Origin: an uncultured Prevotellaceae bacterium
GTDB taxonomy: Bacteria > Bacteroidota > Bacteroidia > Bacteroidales > Bacteroidaceae
Length of the DNA stretch: 27,436 nucleotides
NCBI GenBank assembly: GCA_937910905.1
Contig: CALEPV010000039.1
Span: 1 to 27,436, forward strand
Reading direction: 5' to 3'
Position numbers and translations under genes: made by a program. Positions 1 to 7,838 of the stretch are shown piece by piece (position 1 is the first letter of the stretch; each line of letters opens with the position of its first letter). The notes under the pieces were generated by a model. That model was not told the DNA's origin. It did no database searches and worked only from the letters and a program-made list of their open reading frames with translations.

Positions 1-21
1 TTCATATTCAGACACTTGCAT
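1..21 (-). CDS. Possible 5' end of an unidentified gene (partial)
   Basis: An ATG on the minus strand at 21-19 opens seven codons (MQVSEYE) before the window edge. It lies 27 nt after the stop of the DUF5606 gene, in the same direction, and is preceded by an A-rich stretch ending in AAAAAAGG that could serve in initiation. Too little is visible to name a product. It could equally be a chance ATG. Confidence 0.3.
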
Positions 22-48
22 CTTATAAGGCCTTTTTTGCTGCGGATG

Positions 49-498
49 TTAGGATTCTGCCTCAGTCTCGCGGTCAGCGATGTTCTCGCCCTGCGTGGGC
101 TTGAGAGCCTCGAAGTCGTCCTCGCCTGTGGAGATGAGCAGATTGTACCACTGTATGAGCTTCTTCACGTCGGTGGGATACACGCGGTCGCGGTCGAAGT
201 TGGGCAGAATCTCGGCGAAGAAGTCGAAGAGCTGGTCCTTGGATGCCTTCTTGTAGTCGAGGCTGCACTGCTTGCCCTGCTCGTGGTCCTTGAGCGACTG
301 TAGTACTGTGAAGAGTGGTACTTCCTCATCGTCGGTATACATGGCTATGTCGGCCAGTGAGATAACCTTGTCGGAAGCGAAGGCTGGCATACGGCGATGC
401 GGTGCTTCGAGGGTTTCGACGATGAGGCTGCGGTTGCCTCTGGACACAAGGCGGTAGAGTCCAGGCTTGCCTGCTATGGCTAGAATTGTCTTCTGCAT
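49..498 (-). CDS. DUF5606 domain protein
   Basis: A 149-residue soluble protein that I recognise as the Bacteroidetes-restricted DUF5606 family. The N-terminus (MQKTILAIAGKPGLYRLVSR) has the family's typical AIAGKPGLY start, followed by a VETL segment and a helical C-terminal half containing LFDFFAEILPNFDRDRVYPT. No signal peptide or membrane segment is visible. I chose the ATG at 498-496 because homologous starts begin at this point; the upstream extension of 17 codons is low-complexity leader. A possible -7 box lies about 60 nt upstream. The function of the family is unknown to me. No co-transcribed partner is certain, although a possible next gene starts 27 nt downstream. Confidence 0.85.
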   Translation of the reverse strand: MQKTILAIAGKPGLYRLVSRGNRSLIVETLEAPHRRMPAFASDKVISLADIAMYTDDEEVPLFTVLQSLKDHEQGKQCSLDYKKASKDQLFDFFAEILPNFDRDRVYPTDVKKLIQWYNLLISTGEDDFEALKPTQGENIADRETEAES

Positions 499-557
499 GA
501 TGTTGTTATATAATATAAGGTATAGTTGTTCAGGACTTGCTGTTCGCAAAGCGGCCG

Positions 558-565
558 CAAAGTTA
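558..565 (-). promoter_or_regulatory. Possible -7 box upstream of DUF5606 gene
   Basis: TAACTTTG on the minus strand matches the Bacteroidetes TAnnTTTG -7 consensus, about 60 nt before the DUF5606 start codon. I do not see a clear TTTG at the -33 position, so this rests on one element. Confidence 0.4.
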
Positions 566-646
566 AGGCTTTCCTTGGGTTCTGCATCGGCTTGAAACGT
601 TAATTATTCTTGCACGGCAAATATCGGTGCCCTGATGCACCAAAAG

Positions 647-728
647 TTGCACCGTGCTGCAAGCATCGTTGCAGCACGGTGTAAGTGTTGTTGGACCGCG
701 GTACAGCCATAGTTGCAGCACGGTGCAA
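647..728. repeat. Three copies of a 16-bp motif forming alternative hairpins downstream of gdhA
   Basis: TTGCAGCACGGTGCAA occurs at 713-728. Its exact reverse complement lies at 647-662, and a one-mismatch copy (TTGCAGCACGGTGTAA) lies at 669-684. The inverted copy can pair with either neighbour. Pairing of 650-662 with 669-681 gives a 13-bp stem with a 6-nt loop. The block starts 12 nt beyond the gdhA stop codon, so it would be transcribed as the gdhA 3' end, and in that direction the short hairpin is followed by ACTTTTGG. A terminator or 3'-end stabiliser for gdhA is plausible. Confidence 0.7.
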
Positions 729-739
729 AAACAGAGGCA

Positions 740-2077
740 CTATACTATGCCCTGCGCCATCATGGCACGAGCCACCTTCATGAAGCCTGCTATGTTGGCC
801 CCGCGCACGTAGTTCACGTAGCCGTCGGGCTGGCGACCGTACTTGACGCATTGCTGATGTATGGCGTGCATGATCTGATGCAGGCGCTGGTCGACCTCCT
901 CGGCGCGCCAGCTGATGTGCATTGCATTCTGGCTCATCTCCAGGCCCGACGTTGCCACACCGCCTGCATTGACGGCCTTGCCGGGAGCGAAGAGCATCTT
1001 GGCATCCACGAATGCATCGATGGCCTCTGGCGTACAACCCATGTTGGATATCTCGCCCACGCACTGGCAGCCGTTGACTATGAGCTGGTGTGCATCGTCG
1101 CCGTTGAGCTCGTTCTGCGTAGCGCAAGGCAGGGCGATGTCGCACTTCTGCTCCCACGGCTTGCGGCCCTCAAAGAACTGTGCCTCGGGGAACTCCTCCA
1201 CATAGGGCTGACAAACGTCGTTGCCGCTGGCACGCAGCTCCAGCATGTAGTCTATCTTCTCGCCGCTGATGCCCTCCGGGTCGTAGATGTAACCATCCGG
1301 GCCACTGATGGTGATGACCTTGGCACCCAGCTGTGTAGCCTTGGTAGCAGCACCCCAGGCCACATTGCCGAAGCCGCTGATGGCTACTGTCTTTCCCTTG
1401 ATGTCAAGTCCGTGGGTGTTGAGCATCTCGCTGACGAAGTACAGTCCACCGAAGCCTGTGGCCTCCGGGCGCACCAGCGAGCCGCCGTACTCCAGGCCTT
1501 TGCCTGTCAGCACGCCGCTCCAGTCGCGGGTCAGCTTCTTGTACTGGCCGAACAGATAGCCAATCTCGCGGGCACCCACACCGATGTCGCCGGCAGGCAC
1601 ATCAATCTCAGGACCTATGTAGCGGAACAGTTCGCTCATAAATGCTTGGCAGAAGCGCATAATTTCGGCATCGCTCTTGCCGCGCGGCGAGAAGTCGGAA
1701 CCGCCCTTGCCACCGCCCATGGGCAGAGTGGTCAGCGCATTCTTGAAGGTCTGCTCGAAGCCCAGGAACTTCAGGATGCTCAGGTTCACGGACGCGTGAA
1801 AGCGCAAGCCGCCCTTGTAGGGGCCAATAGCGCTGTTGAACTGCACGCGGTAGCCGAGGTTCACCTGCACACGTCCCTGGTCGTCGACCCAAGGCACACG
1901 GAACGTAATGATGCGTTCGGGCTCCACAAGACGCTCAATCAGGCTGGCCTTCTCGAACTCAGGATGCTGGTTGTAGACATCCTCAATGCTCATCAGTACC
2001 TCGCGCACAGCCTGCAGGTACTCTTTCTCGCCAGGGTGCTTAGCCTCGAGGCGAGCCATAATCTCTTCAATCTTCAC
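740..2077 (-). CDS. gdhA: NADP-specific glutamate dehydrogenase
   Basis: A 445-residue hexameric-type glutamate dehydrogenase that interconverts 2-oxoglutarate plus ammonium and glutamate in the cytoplasm, linking nitrogen assimilation to central carbon metabolism. The N-terminal substrate domain contains GPYKGGLRFH and the catalytic lysine motif PMGGGKGGSD (K124), followed by PAGDIGVGAR with the catalytic aspartate D164. The Rossmann domain has GFGNVAWGA at about 235-243. Length agrees with the family. The start is a GTG at 2077-2075; the resulting MKIEEIMARLEAKHPGEKEY matches the conserved family N-terminus better than the internal ATG six codons later. It appears to be a single transcription unit, ending in the repeat block described at 647-728. 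NADP preference is inferred from family resemblance, not from a diagnostic residue. Confidence 0.96.
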   Translation of the reverse strand: MKIEEIMARLEAKHPGEKEYLQAVREVLMSIEDVYNQHPEFEKASLIERLVEPERIITFRVPWVDDQGRVQVNLGYRVQFNSAIGPYKGGLRFHASVNLSILKFLGFEQTFKNALTTLPMGGGKGGSDFSPRGKSDAEIMRFCQAFMSELFRYIGPEIDVPAGDIGVGAREIGYLFGQYKKLTRDWSGVLTGKGLEYGGSLVRPEATGFGGLYFVSEMLNTHGLDIKGKTVAISGFGNVAWGAATKATQLGAKVITISGPDGYIYDPEGISGEKIDYMLELRASGNDVCQPYVEEFPEAQFFEGRKPWEQKCDIALPCATQNELNGDDAHQLIVNGCQCVGEISNMGCTPEAIDAFVDAKMLFAPGKAVNAGGVATSGLEMSQNAMHISWRAEEVDQRLHQIMHAIHQQCVKYGRQPDGYVNYVRGANIAGFMKVARAMMAQGIV

Positions 2078-2190
2078 GGTTAGTTAGGTTGGTTAAAGGT
2101 AAAAGGTATCGTAATGTATGTACGTAAATGTTGGTAATGCATGTACACAAACGTCGTTTGCTGCTGCGAATTAATACATTAATCCACTTA

Positions 2191-2209
2191 TCGCCAAGTT
2201 TATTGGCGA
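2191..2209. terminator. Hairpin between Sua5-family gene and gdhA
   Basis: TCGCCAA-gttta-TTGGCGA forms a perfect 7-bp stem with a 5-nt loop, 27 nt past the stop of the Sua5-family gene when read on the minus strand. No U-run follows on the minus strand, so terminator function is weak; an operator for gdhA is an alternative. Confidence 0.35.
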
Positions 2210-2235
2210 CAATCTACAGTTCCTGTGGCAAAATC

Positions 2236-2811
2236 TTATCGGCGTATTACCGTCACTTCGCCCGACGGGCCCAGTTTGATGATGGAACTGGGGTCGTGAC
2301 GGCTGGTGTCACGCTGCCGCGACAGACAAACGTAGTCGACGGCTGCGATGATAGCGGGGTCAATGTCGGCGAAGGTCTGGGGCGAAGGCTCGCCGCTGAT
2401 ATTGGCCGACGTGCTGACTATAGCCTTCTGGAAGCGGTAGCACAGCGTGTGCGAGAACACTTCGTTAGTCACACGCAGTCCTACGCTGCCGTCCTCGGCC
2501 AGCAGGTTGGGTGCCAGCCCTGCAGCCCCATTGAGAATGATGGTCGTTGGCTTGGTGGCCAGGTCGATGATGTCCCATGCCACATCGGGCACATTGCGCA
2601 CGTAGCGCTGCAGCCTCCCAGCCGAGTCAACCAGACATATCAGCGCCTTGCAGTCCTCGCGCTGCTTGATCTCAAACACCTTCCTCACTGCCTCGGGGTT
2701 GGTGGCATCGCAGCCTATGCCCCAGATGGTGTCGGTAGGGTAAAGTATTGTACCGCCCTGCCGCAGCACATCGATGGCTGCGCGGATGTCTGCGTCTCTC
2801 TCTTTGCTCAT
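2236..2811 (-). CDS. Sua5/YciO/YrdC family L-threonylcarbamoyladenylate synthase
   Basis: A 191-residue protein of the short YrdC/TsaC type, without the C-terminal Sua5 domain. Family members make threonylcarbamoyl-AMP from threonine, bicarbonate and ATP for the t6A37 modification of ANN-decoding tRNAs. Visible signatures are the N-terminal GGTILYPTDTIWGIGCDA, the basic KQRE after FEI (part of the KxR motif), and STSANISGEPSP near residue 135, the conserved SxN nucleotide-binding element. The start ATG lies only 2 nt after the prfC stop codon, so translation with prfC is probably coupled. YciO-like paralogs are similar in size, so the exact subfamily is not certain. Confidence 0.9.
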   Translation of the reverse strand: MSKERDADIRAAIDVLRQGGTILYPTDTIWGIGCDATNPEAVRKVFEIKQREDCKALICLVDSAGRLQRYVRNVPDVAWDIIDLATKPTTIILNGAAGLAPNLLAEDGSVGLRVTNEVFSHTLCYRFQKAIVSTSANISGEPSPQTFADIDPAIIAAVDYVCLSRQRDTSRHDPSSIIKLGPSGEVTVIRR

Positions 2812-2813
2812 AG

Positions 2814-4400
2814 CTAGAACTCGCTCGTAAAGTGGAACTTGATATGCTCGAAGTCCTGCTGCGCCATCTGCAGCACGTAGCCGGAGTCGGCAAGAAACAC
2901 ATCGCGGCCCTCAATGTCCTTGGCCATATACTGGTACTTGCGCTTCTTGAATGCCTCGAGCTGTGCCTCGTCGTCGCTCTCTATCCAGCAAGCCTTGTAG
3001 AGGCTCACCGGCTCCCAGCGGCACTTGGCGTTGTACTCGTTCTCCAGGCGGTACTGTATGACCTCGAACTGCAGCTGGCCGACGGTACCGATAATCTTGC
3101 GTCCGTTGAACTGGTTGACGAACAGCTGCGCCACACCCTCGTCCATCAGCTGGGCTATGCCCTTCTCCAGCTGCTTGGTCTTCATCGGGTCGGCGTTCTC
3201 TATGTACTTGAACATCTCGGGCGAGAACGACGGCAGGCCGCGGAAGTGCAACTGTTCACCCTCGGTCAGCGTGTCACCAATCTTGAAGATGCCGTTGTCG
3301 GGCAGGCCCACGATGTCGCCCGGCCAGGCCTCATCGATGGTGCTCTTGCGCTGTGCCATGAACTGCGTGGGCGAAGAGAAGCGCACGGTCTTGCCCTGCC
3401 GCACATGCAAGTAGGGGGCGTTGCGCACGAACTTGCCGGAACACACCTTGCAGAAGGCTATACACGAGCGGTGGTTGGGGTCGATGTTGGCCGTTATCTT
3501 GAATATGAAGCCGGTGAACTTAGGCTCCTCCGGCTGCACATCGCGCTCTTCGGCCTTGGTGGGACGGGGTGACGGAGCAATCTCCACAAAGCAGTCGAGC
3601 AGCTCCTTCACGCCGAAGTTGTTCAGCGCAGAGCCGAAGAATACAGGTGCCACCTCAGCATCAAGGTAAGTCTGACGGTCGAACTCAGGATAGACGGCCT
3701 CCACCATCTCAAGGTCCTCACGCAGCTTGGCGGCATCCTCCTCGCCGACATGCTCGTCGAGCGCGGTGGAATCGAGTGCGACACGCACTTTCTCGGTGAC
3801 ACGTTGCTTATCGGGGGTGAAGAGGTCAAGGCTCTTCTCGTAGATGTTGTACACTCCCTTGAAGCGTTGGCCCTGGTTGATAGGCCACGACAGCGGGCGA
3901 ACCTTGATCTGCAGTTCCTCCTCCAGCTCATCGAGCAAGTCGAAGGGGTCCTTGCCCTCGCGATCCATCTTGTTGATGAACACTATCACGGGTGTCTTGC
4001 GCATACGGCACACGGTCATCAGCTTGCGCGTCTGTGCCTCAACGCCCTTGGCGCTGTCCACTACGATGATGGCCGAGTCAACAGCCGTGAGTGTGCGGAA
4101 CGTATCCTCTGCAAAGTCCTGGTGACCAGGGGTGTCGAGGATGTTGACCTTGTACTCATCTCCAACCTCATTGGGCCTGTAGTCAAACTCCATCACCGAT
4201 GTGGTCACGGAGATACCACGCTGCTTCTCAATGTCCATCCAGTCGCTGGTGGCTGTCTTGCGTATCTTGTTGCTCTTCACGGCACCTGCCACCTGTATCT
4301 GGCCGCCGAACAGCAGCAGCTTCTCGGTCAGCGTGGTCTTACCTGCATCAGGGTGTGATATAATGGCGAATGTCCGCCTGCGTTCTATTTCTTGGTTCAT
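2814..4400 (-). CDS. prfC: Peptide chain release factor 3
   Basis: A 528-residue translational GTPase that recycles RF1/RF2 from the ribosome after termination. G1 is SHPDAGKTTLTEKLL near residue 15, the switch I region contains RGISVTTSVMEF, G3 is DTPGHQDFAEDTFRTL, and G4 is FINKMDREGKDP. The C-terminal RF3 domain includes GLPSFSPEMFKYIENADPMK and GTVGQLQFEVIQYRLE. Length equals that of E. coli RF3 (529 residues). The ATG at 4400-4398 gives MNQEIERRRTFAIISHPD, the expected N-terminus. The frame stays open upstream to 4505, but that part only reads through the 9-bp tandem repeat and is not protein-like. It is followed after 2 nt by the Sua5-family gene. Confidence 0.96.
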   Translation of the reverse strand: MNQEIERRRTFAIISHPDAGKTTLTEKLLLFGGQIQVAGAVKSNKIRKTATSDWMDIEKQRGISVTTSVMEFDYRPNEVGDEYKVNILDTPGHQDFAEDTFRTLTAVDSAIIVVDSAKGVEAQTRKLMTVCRMRKTPVIVFINKMDREGKDPFDLLDELEEELQIKVRPLSWPINQGQRFKGVYNIYEKSLDLFTPDKQRVTEKVRVALDSTALDEHVGEEDAAKLREDLEMVEAVYPEFDRQTYLDAEVAPVFFGSALNNFGVKELLDCFVEIAPSPRPTKAEERDVQPEEPKFTGFIFKITANIDPNHRSCIAFCKVCSGKFVRNAPYLHVRQGKTVRFSSPTQFMAQRKSTIDEAWPGDIVGLPDNGIFKIGDTLTEGEQLHFRGLPSFSPEMFKYIENADPMKTKQLEKGIAQLMDEGVAQLFVNQFNGRKIIGTVGQLQFEVIQYRLENEYNAKCRWEPVSLYKACWIESDDEAQLEAFKKRKYQYMAKDIEGRDVFLADSGYVLQMAQQDFEHIKFHFTSEF

Positions 4401-4409
4401 TGGATTAGA

Positions 4410-4480
4410 AGTAATCTGAGTAGTCCGAGTAATCTGAATAATCTGAGTAATCTGAGTAATCAGAGTAATCTGAATAATCG
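4410..4480. repeat. 9-bp tandem repeat (AGTAATCTG) between rfbD and prfC
   Basis: About eight copies of a 9-bp unit, consensus AGTAATCTG, with variants AGTAGTCCG, AATAATCTG and AGTAATCAG, fill the 85-nt spacer between the rfbD stop and the prfC start. Because the unit is a multiple of three, it stays open in the prfC frame and makes a spurious repetitive N-terminal extension. It would lie in the prfC leader. Confidence 0.9.
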
Positions 4481-4485
4481 TAGCA

Positions 4486-5367
4486 TTATTTATTGAGGGC
4501 TTCAATGCACTCCCTGAGGCTGTCCTCCCAGTACGGTATCTCGAAGTTGTAGGTCTGCTTGAACTTTGTCTTGTCGAGGACGCTGTAGTGCGGACGGGAG
4601 GCGGGAGTGGGATACTCGGCTGTGTGGAGCGGGCGCACGTGGCAGGTGGTGATGCCTGCTATGCGGTGGATGGCGCGGGTGAAGTCGTACCACGAGGTGA
4701 CGCCCTCGTTGCTGAAGTGATAGATGCCAGGCACTATGCCGTGCCGGATGGCAGCCATGATGCCGCTGGCGAGGTCGCGGGCGTAGGTGGGCGTGCCTAT
4801 CTGGTCGAATATGACACCCAGCTGCTCCTTCTCGTGACCCAGGTGCAGCATGGTCTTGACGAAGTTGTTGCCGAAGGTGCTGTAGAGCCAGGCGGTGCGA
4901 ATTATCATGCCCGACGGGTTGTTGACCCGCATGGCAATCTCTGCCGACAGCTTGGTGTTGCCGTACACGCTGTTGGGGCACGTAGGCTGGTCTTCGGTGT
5001 AAGGCGTATGGGCTGTGCCATCGAACACGTAGTCGGTGGATATCTGTACCATCTGCCCGCGACGATGCTCCATAGCCAGCGAAAGGAAACCTACGGCTAT
5101 GGCGTTGAGCATATTGGCACGCTCGGGCTCGCTCTCGGCCTTGTCAACGGCTGTGTAGGCGGCACAGTTCACCAGGATGTCTATCTCATGCTCCTGCACG
5201 AAGGCCTCCACAGCCTCCTGGTCGCAGATGTCCAGCACCTGAACGGGCGTGCCCTCAGGCGCCACAATGTCCGTGAAGTACCACTTGTATTCAGGGTACT
5301 GCAGGGCTTGCAGCTGCATCTCGTTGCCCAGCTGACCACAGGCACCTGTGACTAATATATTCTTCAT
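4486..5367 (-). CDS. rfbD: dTDP-4-dehydrorhamnose reductase
   Basis: A 293-residue short-chain dehydrogenase of the RmlD family, which reduces dTDP-4-dehydro-L-rhamnose to dTDP-L-rhamnose for surface polysaccharides. The N-terminal nucleotide-binding motif is LVTGACGQLGNE (residues 5-16); the active-site region has STDYVFDG and the YGNTKLSAE Tyr-x-x-x-Lys pair. The conserved RTAWLYSTFGNNFVKTM follows. The start ATG at 5367-5365 gives MKNILVTG; the 55-codon upstream extension overlaps the DUF4924 gene and is not conserved-looking. It sits 11 nt after the DUF4924 gene, suggesting one operon. The other rml genes (A, B, C) are not in the window. Confidence 0.94.
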   Translation of the reverse strand: MKNILVTGACGQLGNEMQLQALQYPEYKWYFTDIVAPEGTPVQVLDICDQEAVEAFVQEHEIDILVNCAAYTAVDKAESEPERANMLNAIAVGFLSLAMEHRRGQMVQISTDYVFDGTAHTPYTEDQPTCPNSVYGNTKLSAEIAMRVNNPSGMIIRTAWLYSTFGNNFVKTMLHLGHEKEQLGVIFDQIGTPTYARDLASGIMAAIRHGIVPGIYHFSNEGVTSWYDFTRAIHRIAGITTCHVRPLHTAEYPTPASRPHYSVLDKTKFKQTYNFEIPYWEDSLRECIEALNK

Positions 5368-5378
5368 GTCTATGCTGA

Positions 5379-5927
5379 TTATAGTTCCAAATCCCCGTCC
5401 TTCTCCTTGTTCCACGCATCGGCCAGCAATGCGAGCAGCTTGCTGATGTGGGCCACGGCTGTCTGGGTCTCCTTGCTGATGGGGCGTTTCTGCAGTCGTA
5501 GCATCATGGTGCCGTACATTGCCTCGAAGCATGTCTCCAGCTCAAGCTTCTCGTTGTCCACCTGCTTCTCCTTGGCACGCAGCTCCACAATGAACGGCAG
5601 GGCCTGATAGTAGGCGGCCGAGTAGAATGCCTGCTTTGGGCTCTGCAGCATGGCGAGGTGCAGGTCGGTGAGCAGCGACAGCGTGCCTGCGTTCATCTGC
5701 AGGTGTCCACGCTCCTGCTTACCCTCCTGCCGCATCATAATGCACAGGTTCGAGAGCCATTCGGCTTCGGCGCGCTTCTCATCGTCGGTCCATCCGAACC
5801 GCGCGACATACTCTGTGGCCAGACGGTCGGCGTCTATGCTGAAAGCCCGAATGGTGTCTTCGAGCTGCCACATATATAATAGGTATTCTGCGATGTTGGT
5901 TTGCTTCAGTTCGCGAGCTATCTTCAT
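5379..5927 (-). CDS. DUF4924 family protein
   Basis: A 182-residue, mostly helical cytoplasmic protein. The start MKIARELKQTNIAEYLLYMW and the later EWLSNLCIMMRQEG and AFYSAAYYQALPFIVELR are typical of the Bacteroidetes DUF4924 family. No signal peptide, membrane span or known catalytic motif is visible. It lies directly upstream of rfbD (11-nt gap) and 79 nt downstream of the LysE-type gene, and is probably co-transcribed with rfbD. I know of no assigned function for this family. Confidence 0.85.
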   Translation of the reverse strand: MKIARELKQTNIAEYLLYMWQLEDTIRAFSIDADRLATEYVARFGWTDDEKRAEAEWLSNLCIMMRQEGKQERGHLQMNAGTLSLLTDLHLAMLQSPKQAFYSAAYYQALPFIVELRAKEKQVDNEKLELETCFEAMYGTMMLRLQKRPISKETQTAVAHISKLLALLADAWNKEKDGDLEL

Positions 5928-5940
5928 CGAAAGTGAAAAG

Positions 5941-6000
5941 TGTGAGAATGAAGAGTGAATAATGAGGATGACGAACGGATAATGACAGGATGAAGAACGG
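5941..6000. repeat. Short degenerate direct repeat between LysE-type and DUF4924 genes
   Basis: GGATGACGAACGG (5966-5978) and GGATGAAGAACGG (5988-6000) are 12/13 identical and spaced 22 bp apart, each preceded by an AATGA element. They occupy most of the 79-nt spacer, within a purine-rich segment. Confidence 0.55.
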
Positions 6001-6006
6001 GGCTTG

Positions 6007-6663
6007 TCAGTACAAAGTCAGCCCCAGAAGCGTGCTCAGCAAGCCCAGTATGGACAGCGTCATCACGACTCCGCCTATTATCCGGTTGATAATGAATATA
6101 CGGTCAACGTTGAACGACGTGCGCACCTTGTCAATCACATAGGTTAGGCCGTACCACCACAGCATGGCTCCGATGAATATGGAAATATAGCCCAGTACCT
6201 GCTGGAACAGCGGCGCATCGGGTGTGATGATGGGGAAGCGCGCAAACAGCGCCATGAGCAGGAAGATGATGAGCGGATTGCTCAGCGTCACGACGAAGCT
6301 CGTCACGAAGTTGTGCATCAGAGTGCCTCGGTTCTGCGATGGCGGACGGAGGTTAGGACGGGTGCGGAAAGTGTGAAGTCCAAACACGAACAGCAGCACA
6401 CTACCCACCAACTGCAGGATATACATGGTCTGCGGCTCCTTGACGAAATCCATCACAAAGCTCATACCAAGACCTGTCATCAGAGCATAGAACATATCGC
6501 TCAGCGATGCCCCAATACCCGTGACAAGGCCGAAGTCCCGGCCTTTGTTCAGCGTGCGCTGGACGCATAGCACCCCGACAGGTCCCATCGGTGCGCTGCA
6601 CAGTATGCCAATCAGCATACCGTTGACCGTCATATCGAAGAATGATTGATCTATTATACCCAT
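6007..6663 (-). CDS. LysE/RhtB family transporter
   Basis: A 218-residue integral membrane protein with about six hydrophobic segments. The N-terminal MLIGILCSAPMGPVGVLCVQ carries the glycine/proline pattern of the LysE/RhtB amino-acid exporter family, followed by GRDFGLVTGIGASLSDMFYA. A second conserved piece, TSFVVTLSNPLIIFLLMALF, lies near residue 120. The family exports amino acids or related small molecules across the inner membrane; the substrate here cannot be deduced. The ATG at 6663-6661 was chosen as the first in frame; internal ATGs at codons 11 and 16 remain possible. It is divergent from the glucokinase gene and heads the minus-strand run toward prfC. Confidence 0.88.
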   Translation of the reverse strand: MGIIDQSFFDMTVNGMLIGILCSAPMGPVGVLCVQRTLNKGRDFGLVTGIGASLSDMFYALMTGLGMSFVMDFVKEPQTMYILQLVGSVLLFVFGLHTFRTRPNLRPPSQNRGTLMHNFVTSFVVTLSNPLIIFLLMALFARFPIITPDAPLFQQVLGYISIFIGAMLWWYGLTYVIDKVRTSFNVDRIFIINRIIGGVVMTLSILGLLSTLLGLTLY

Positions 6664-6751
6664 AGTTCATGCAAAATTCGCCATTTCTGTCGGAATCGCG
6701 AAACAAAGCACGAGAAATTTCACGCGAAGTGAACTTTTATTGGCATCCGCT

Positions 6752-6781
6752 ATTGTCAATGGCCACTTTTCGCTATCTTTG
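6752..6781 (+). promoter_or_regulatory. Promoter of the ROK glucokinase gene
   Basis: TATCTTTG at 6774-6781 fits the Bacteroidetes -7 consensus TAnnTTTG. ATTG at 6752-6755, 18 nt upstream, approximates the TTTG -33 element. Transcription would start near 6788, leaving a leader of about 50 nt. Confidence 0.6.
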
Positions 6782-6836
6782 GGCGCTCATTATAGGGCAA
6801 TCGGCATTACGCAAACAACACATAACCAAACTACAC

Positions 6837-7796
6837 ATGAACACAAAGCCTTATGTTATTGGCCTCGACCTGGGAGGCACAAACTCAGAATTCGGCATCG
6901 TTGACCAAAATGCCCACATCGTAGCCTCAACCCGCGTGAAGACTGCCGGCCACGGCGACATCAACCAGTACGTGGACGACTGCGTGGCAGCCCTGCAACC
7001 CATCATCGAAGAGGTGGGCGGCATCGAGAAGATTCACGCCATGGGCATCGGCGCACCCAACGGGAACTACTACACCGGCTGCATAGAGTTCGCCCCCAAC
7101 CTCCCCTGGAAGGGCAATCTGCCGCTGGCACAGATGTTCAGCGACCGTCTGGGCATCCCCGTGCGTCTGACCAACGATGCCAACGCAGCAGCAATGGGCG
7201 AGATGGCCTACGGTGCTGCCAAGGGAATGCAGAACTTCATAATGATCACGCTGGGCACAGGCGTGGGCAGCGGCATCGTGGTGAACGGACAGATGGTGCT
7301 CGGCTGCGACGGCATGGCTGGCGAGCTGGGACACGTCATCGTGGAGAAAGGCGGGCGCCAGTGCGGCTGTGGCCGCAAGGGCTGCTTGGAGACCTATTGC
7401 TCCGCCACCGGCGTGGTCCGCACAGCACGTGAGATTCTGGAGAAGACCGACAAGCAGACATTGCTGCGCGACATCCCGCTCGACAAGATTGAATCCAAGG
7501 ACGTGGCCATCGCCGCAGGCAAGGGCGACGAGGTGGCCAAGAGCATCTTCGAGGAGACAGGACGCATCCTAGGTGAGGCATGTGCCGACTTCACAGCCTT
7601 CAGCAGCCCCGAGGCATTCGTATTCTTCGGCGGTCTGACCAAGGCCGGCGACCTCATCATGGATCCCATCAAGCGCGCCTACGACGAGAACGTACTGCAA
7701 TGCTTCAAGGGCAAGGCCAAGTTCCTGGTCAGCGAACTCGACGGCGCAGGTGCTGCCGTACTGGGTGCATCGGCCCTCGGATGGGAGGCCAAATAA
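6837..7796 (+). CDS. ROK family glucokinase
   Basis: A 319-residue sugar kinase of the ROK family, most likely phosphorylating glucose to glucose 6-phosphate in the cytoplasm. The ATP phosphate-binding motif VIGLDLGGTNSEFG is at 7-20, the catalytic aspartate in LTNDANAAAMGE is D114, and the ROK signature GELGHVIVEKGGRQCGCGRKGCLE (starting at residue 162) carries the zinc ligands H166, C176, C178 and C183. The sugar-contact Glu and His of the ExGH pattern (E163, H166) are present. The start ATG at 6837 gives MNTKPYVIGLDLGG; the frame is open further upstream to 6669, but that part covers the promoter. Substrate could also be another hexose such as N-acetylglucosamine or mannose. Confidence 0.92.
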   Translation: MNTKPYVIGLDLGGTNSEFGIVDQNAHIVASTRVKTAGHGDINQYVDDCVAALQPIIEEVGGIEKIHAMGIGAPNGNYYTGCIEFAPNLPWKGNLPLAQMFSDRLGIPVRLTNDANAAAMGEMAYGAAKGMQNFIMITLGTGVGSGIVVNGQMVLGCDGMAGELGHVIVEKGGRQCGCGRKGCLETYCSATGVVRTAREILEKTDKQTLLRDIPLDKIESKDVAIAAGKGDEVAKSIFEETGRILGEACADFTAFSSPEAFVFFGGLTKAGDLIMDPIKRAYDENVLQCFKGKAKFLVSELDGAGAAVLGASALGWEAK

Positions 7797-7838
7797 GGTC
7801 CGACATCGGCATGAATGACATCGCACATCAGCATGTGA

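Noticed and set aside
713..2083. 456-codon plus-strand frame over the gdhA region
   Set aside because: Antisense shadow of gdhA; composition (His/Leu/Ala-rich) and lack of any recognisable domain show that it is a mirror of a GC-biased coding strand.
4401..4505. N-terminal extension of prfC with ITQ repeats
   Set aside because: Produced by the 9-bp tandem repeat reading open in frame, and it overlaps the end of rfbD; RF3 proteins begin at the ATG at 4400.
6669..6836. Upstream extension of the glucokinase frame
   Set aside because: Covers the -33/-7 promoter elements and precedes the conserved VIGLDLGGT start by 60 residues.
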